This document shows, piece after piece, positions 63,856 to 64,000 of a stretch of DNA of 64,000 nt (position 1 is its first letter; each line of letters begins with the position of its first letter). Below the pieces are notes generated by a model. The model had not been told where the DNA came from, made no database searches, and saw only the letters and a list, made by a program, of their open reading frames with translations. This stretch comes from Zeugodacus cucurbitae (taxonomy: Eukaryota > Arthropoda > Insecta > Diptera > Tephritidae), in contig NC_071667.1 in NCBI RefSeq assembly GCF_028554725.1, positions 34,615,501-34,679,500 of the forward strand, given 5' to 3'. The translations under genes were made by a program, and so were the position numbers.

Positions 63856-64000
63856 GGAGAAAATTCCCCTGCAAGACGGAGGTAACAAACTGCACAAACA
63901 CAATCAAACTTTTTTCAGCTGTTTACACATACAATTACAACACTTACATTTGTTTACAATTGGAATTGAATTGGAGAAAGCTTTAGTTAGAACGAGAAAA
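63856..64000. other. Window edge with no recognised feature
   Basis: No gene is visible before the window ends. Confidence 0.3.

Noticed and set aside
1..64000. CRISPR array, bacterial operons, rRNA or tRNA genes
   Set aside because: No short regularly spaced direct repeats, cloverleaf-like B-box context or rRNA sequence was seen, and the sequence is clearly from an animal.

Overview
This is a repeat-dominated piece of a fly genome, most likely a tephritid fruit fly or a near relative (Diptera, Cyclorrhapha). The reasons are a fly-type distal antenna family gene at 58144-59328, the mix of insect transposons, and many copies of an interspersed repeat (head motif TTTTATACTCTCGCAA, GTCTGTCCGTCC runs, CCACGCCCAC blocks) that I recall, without being able to search, as abundant in such flies. 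Almost everything else is transposable-element DNA, mostly decayed.

Layout. 1-8340: fragments of the fly repeat, then a broken RTE-type retrotransposon (about 1820-3590), a hAT transposase relic (about 3860-5075), a PIF/Harbinger relic (about 5160-5551) and a broken LOA/I-group retrotransposon (about 5590-7640). 8341-41725: the centrepiece, a 33.4-kb block that starts with a Helitron 5' terminus (TCTATAC) after an A and ends with a Helitron 3' terminus (hairpin plus CTAG) before a T. It splits one copy of the fly repeat, and the uninterrupted counterpart of that site is present at 62532/62533. Inside are six head-to-tail units of about 3.5-3.8 kb. Each has a Helitron 5' fragment (H2) into which a second Helitron (H1, minus strand, carrying a Pif1-type helicase fragment) and, in units 2-6, a 536-bp Harbinger-type MITE are inserted. 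Unit 1 later received a 4.1-kb non-LTR retrotransposon and a 1084-bp piggyBac-like element. The sixth unit runs into a CACTG-ended DNA transposon that is itself split by a 4.4-kb Jockey element, and the block closes with a 341-bp Helitron (H3). Every unit-to-unit junction lies exactly at the H2 5' TC terminus.

41726-50084: more fly repeat, a Harbinger element (43692-46418) sitting in another Harbinger transposase, a small MITE, and a solo Helitron relic. 50085-55838: a decayed BEL/Pao LTR retrotransposon on the minus strand with a DNA transposon in place of most of its reverse transcriptase. 55839-56400: a mariner whose catalytic core is missing but whose reading frame is open. 57460-59540: the only convincing host gene, a single-exon pipsqueak-domain protein of the Dan/Danr family with a CtBP-binding motif. 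60096-61795: a Tc1-like element with about 258-bp inverted repeats. 61983-64000: fly repeat, a possible terminal exon of an unidentified gene, and a short repeat that also occurs inverted at 47760-47850.

The layers give relative ages: H1 entered H2, the unit was tandemly amplified, and unit-specific insertions and deletions followed. I saw no CRISPR array, rRNA or tRNA gene by eye.
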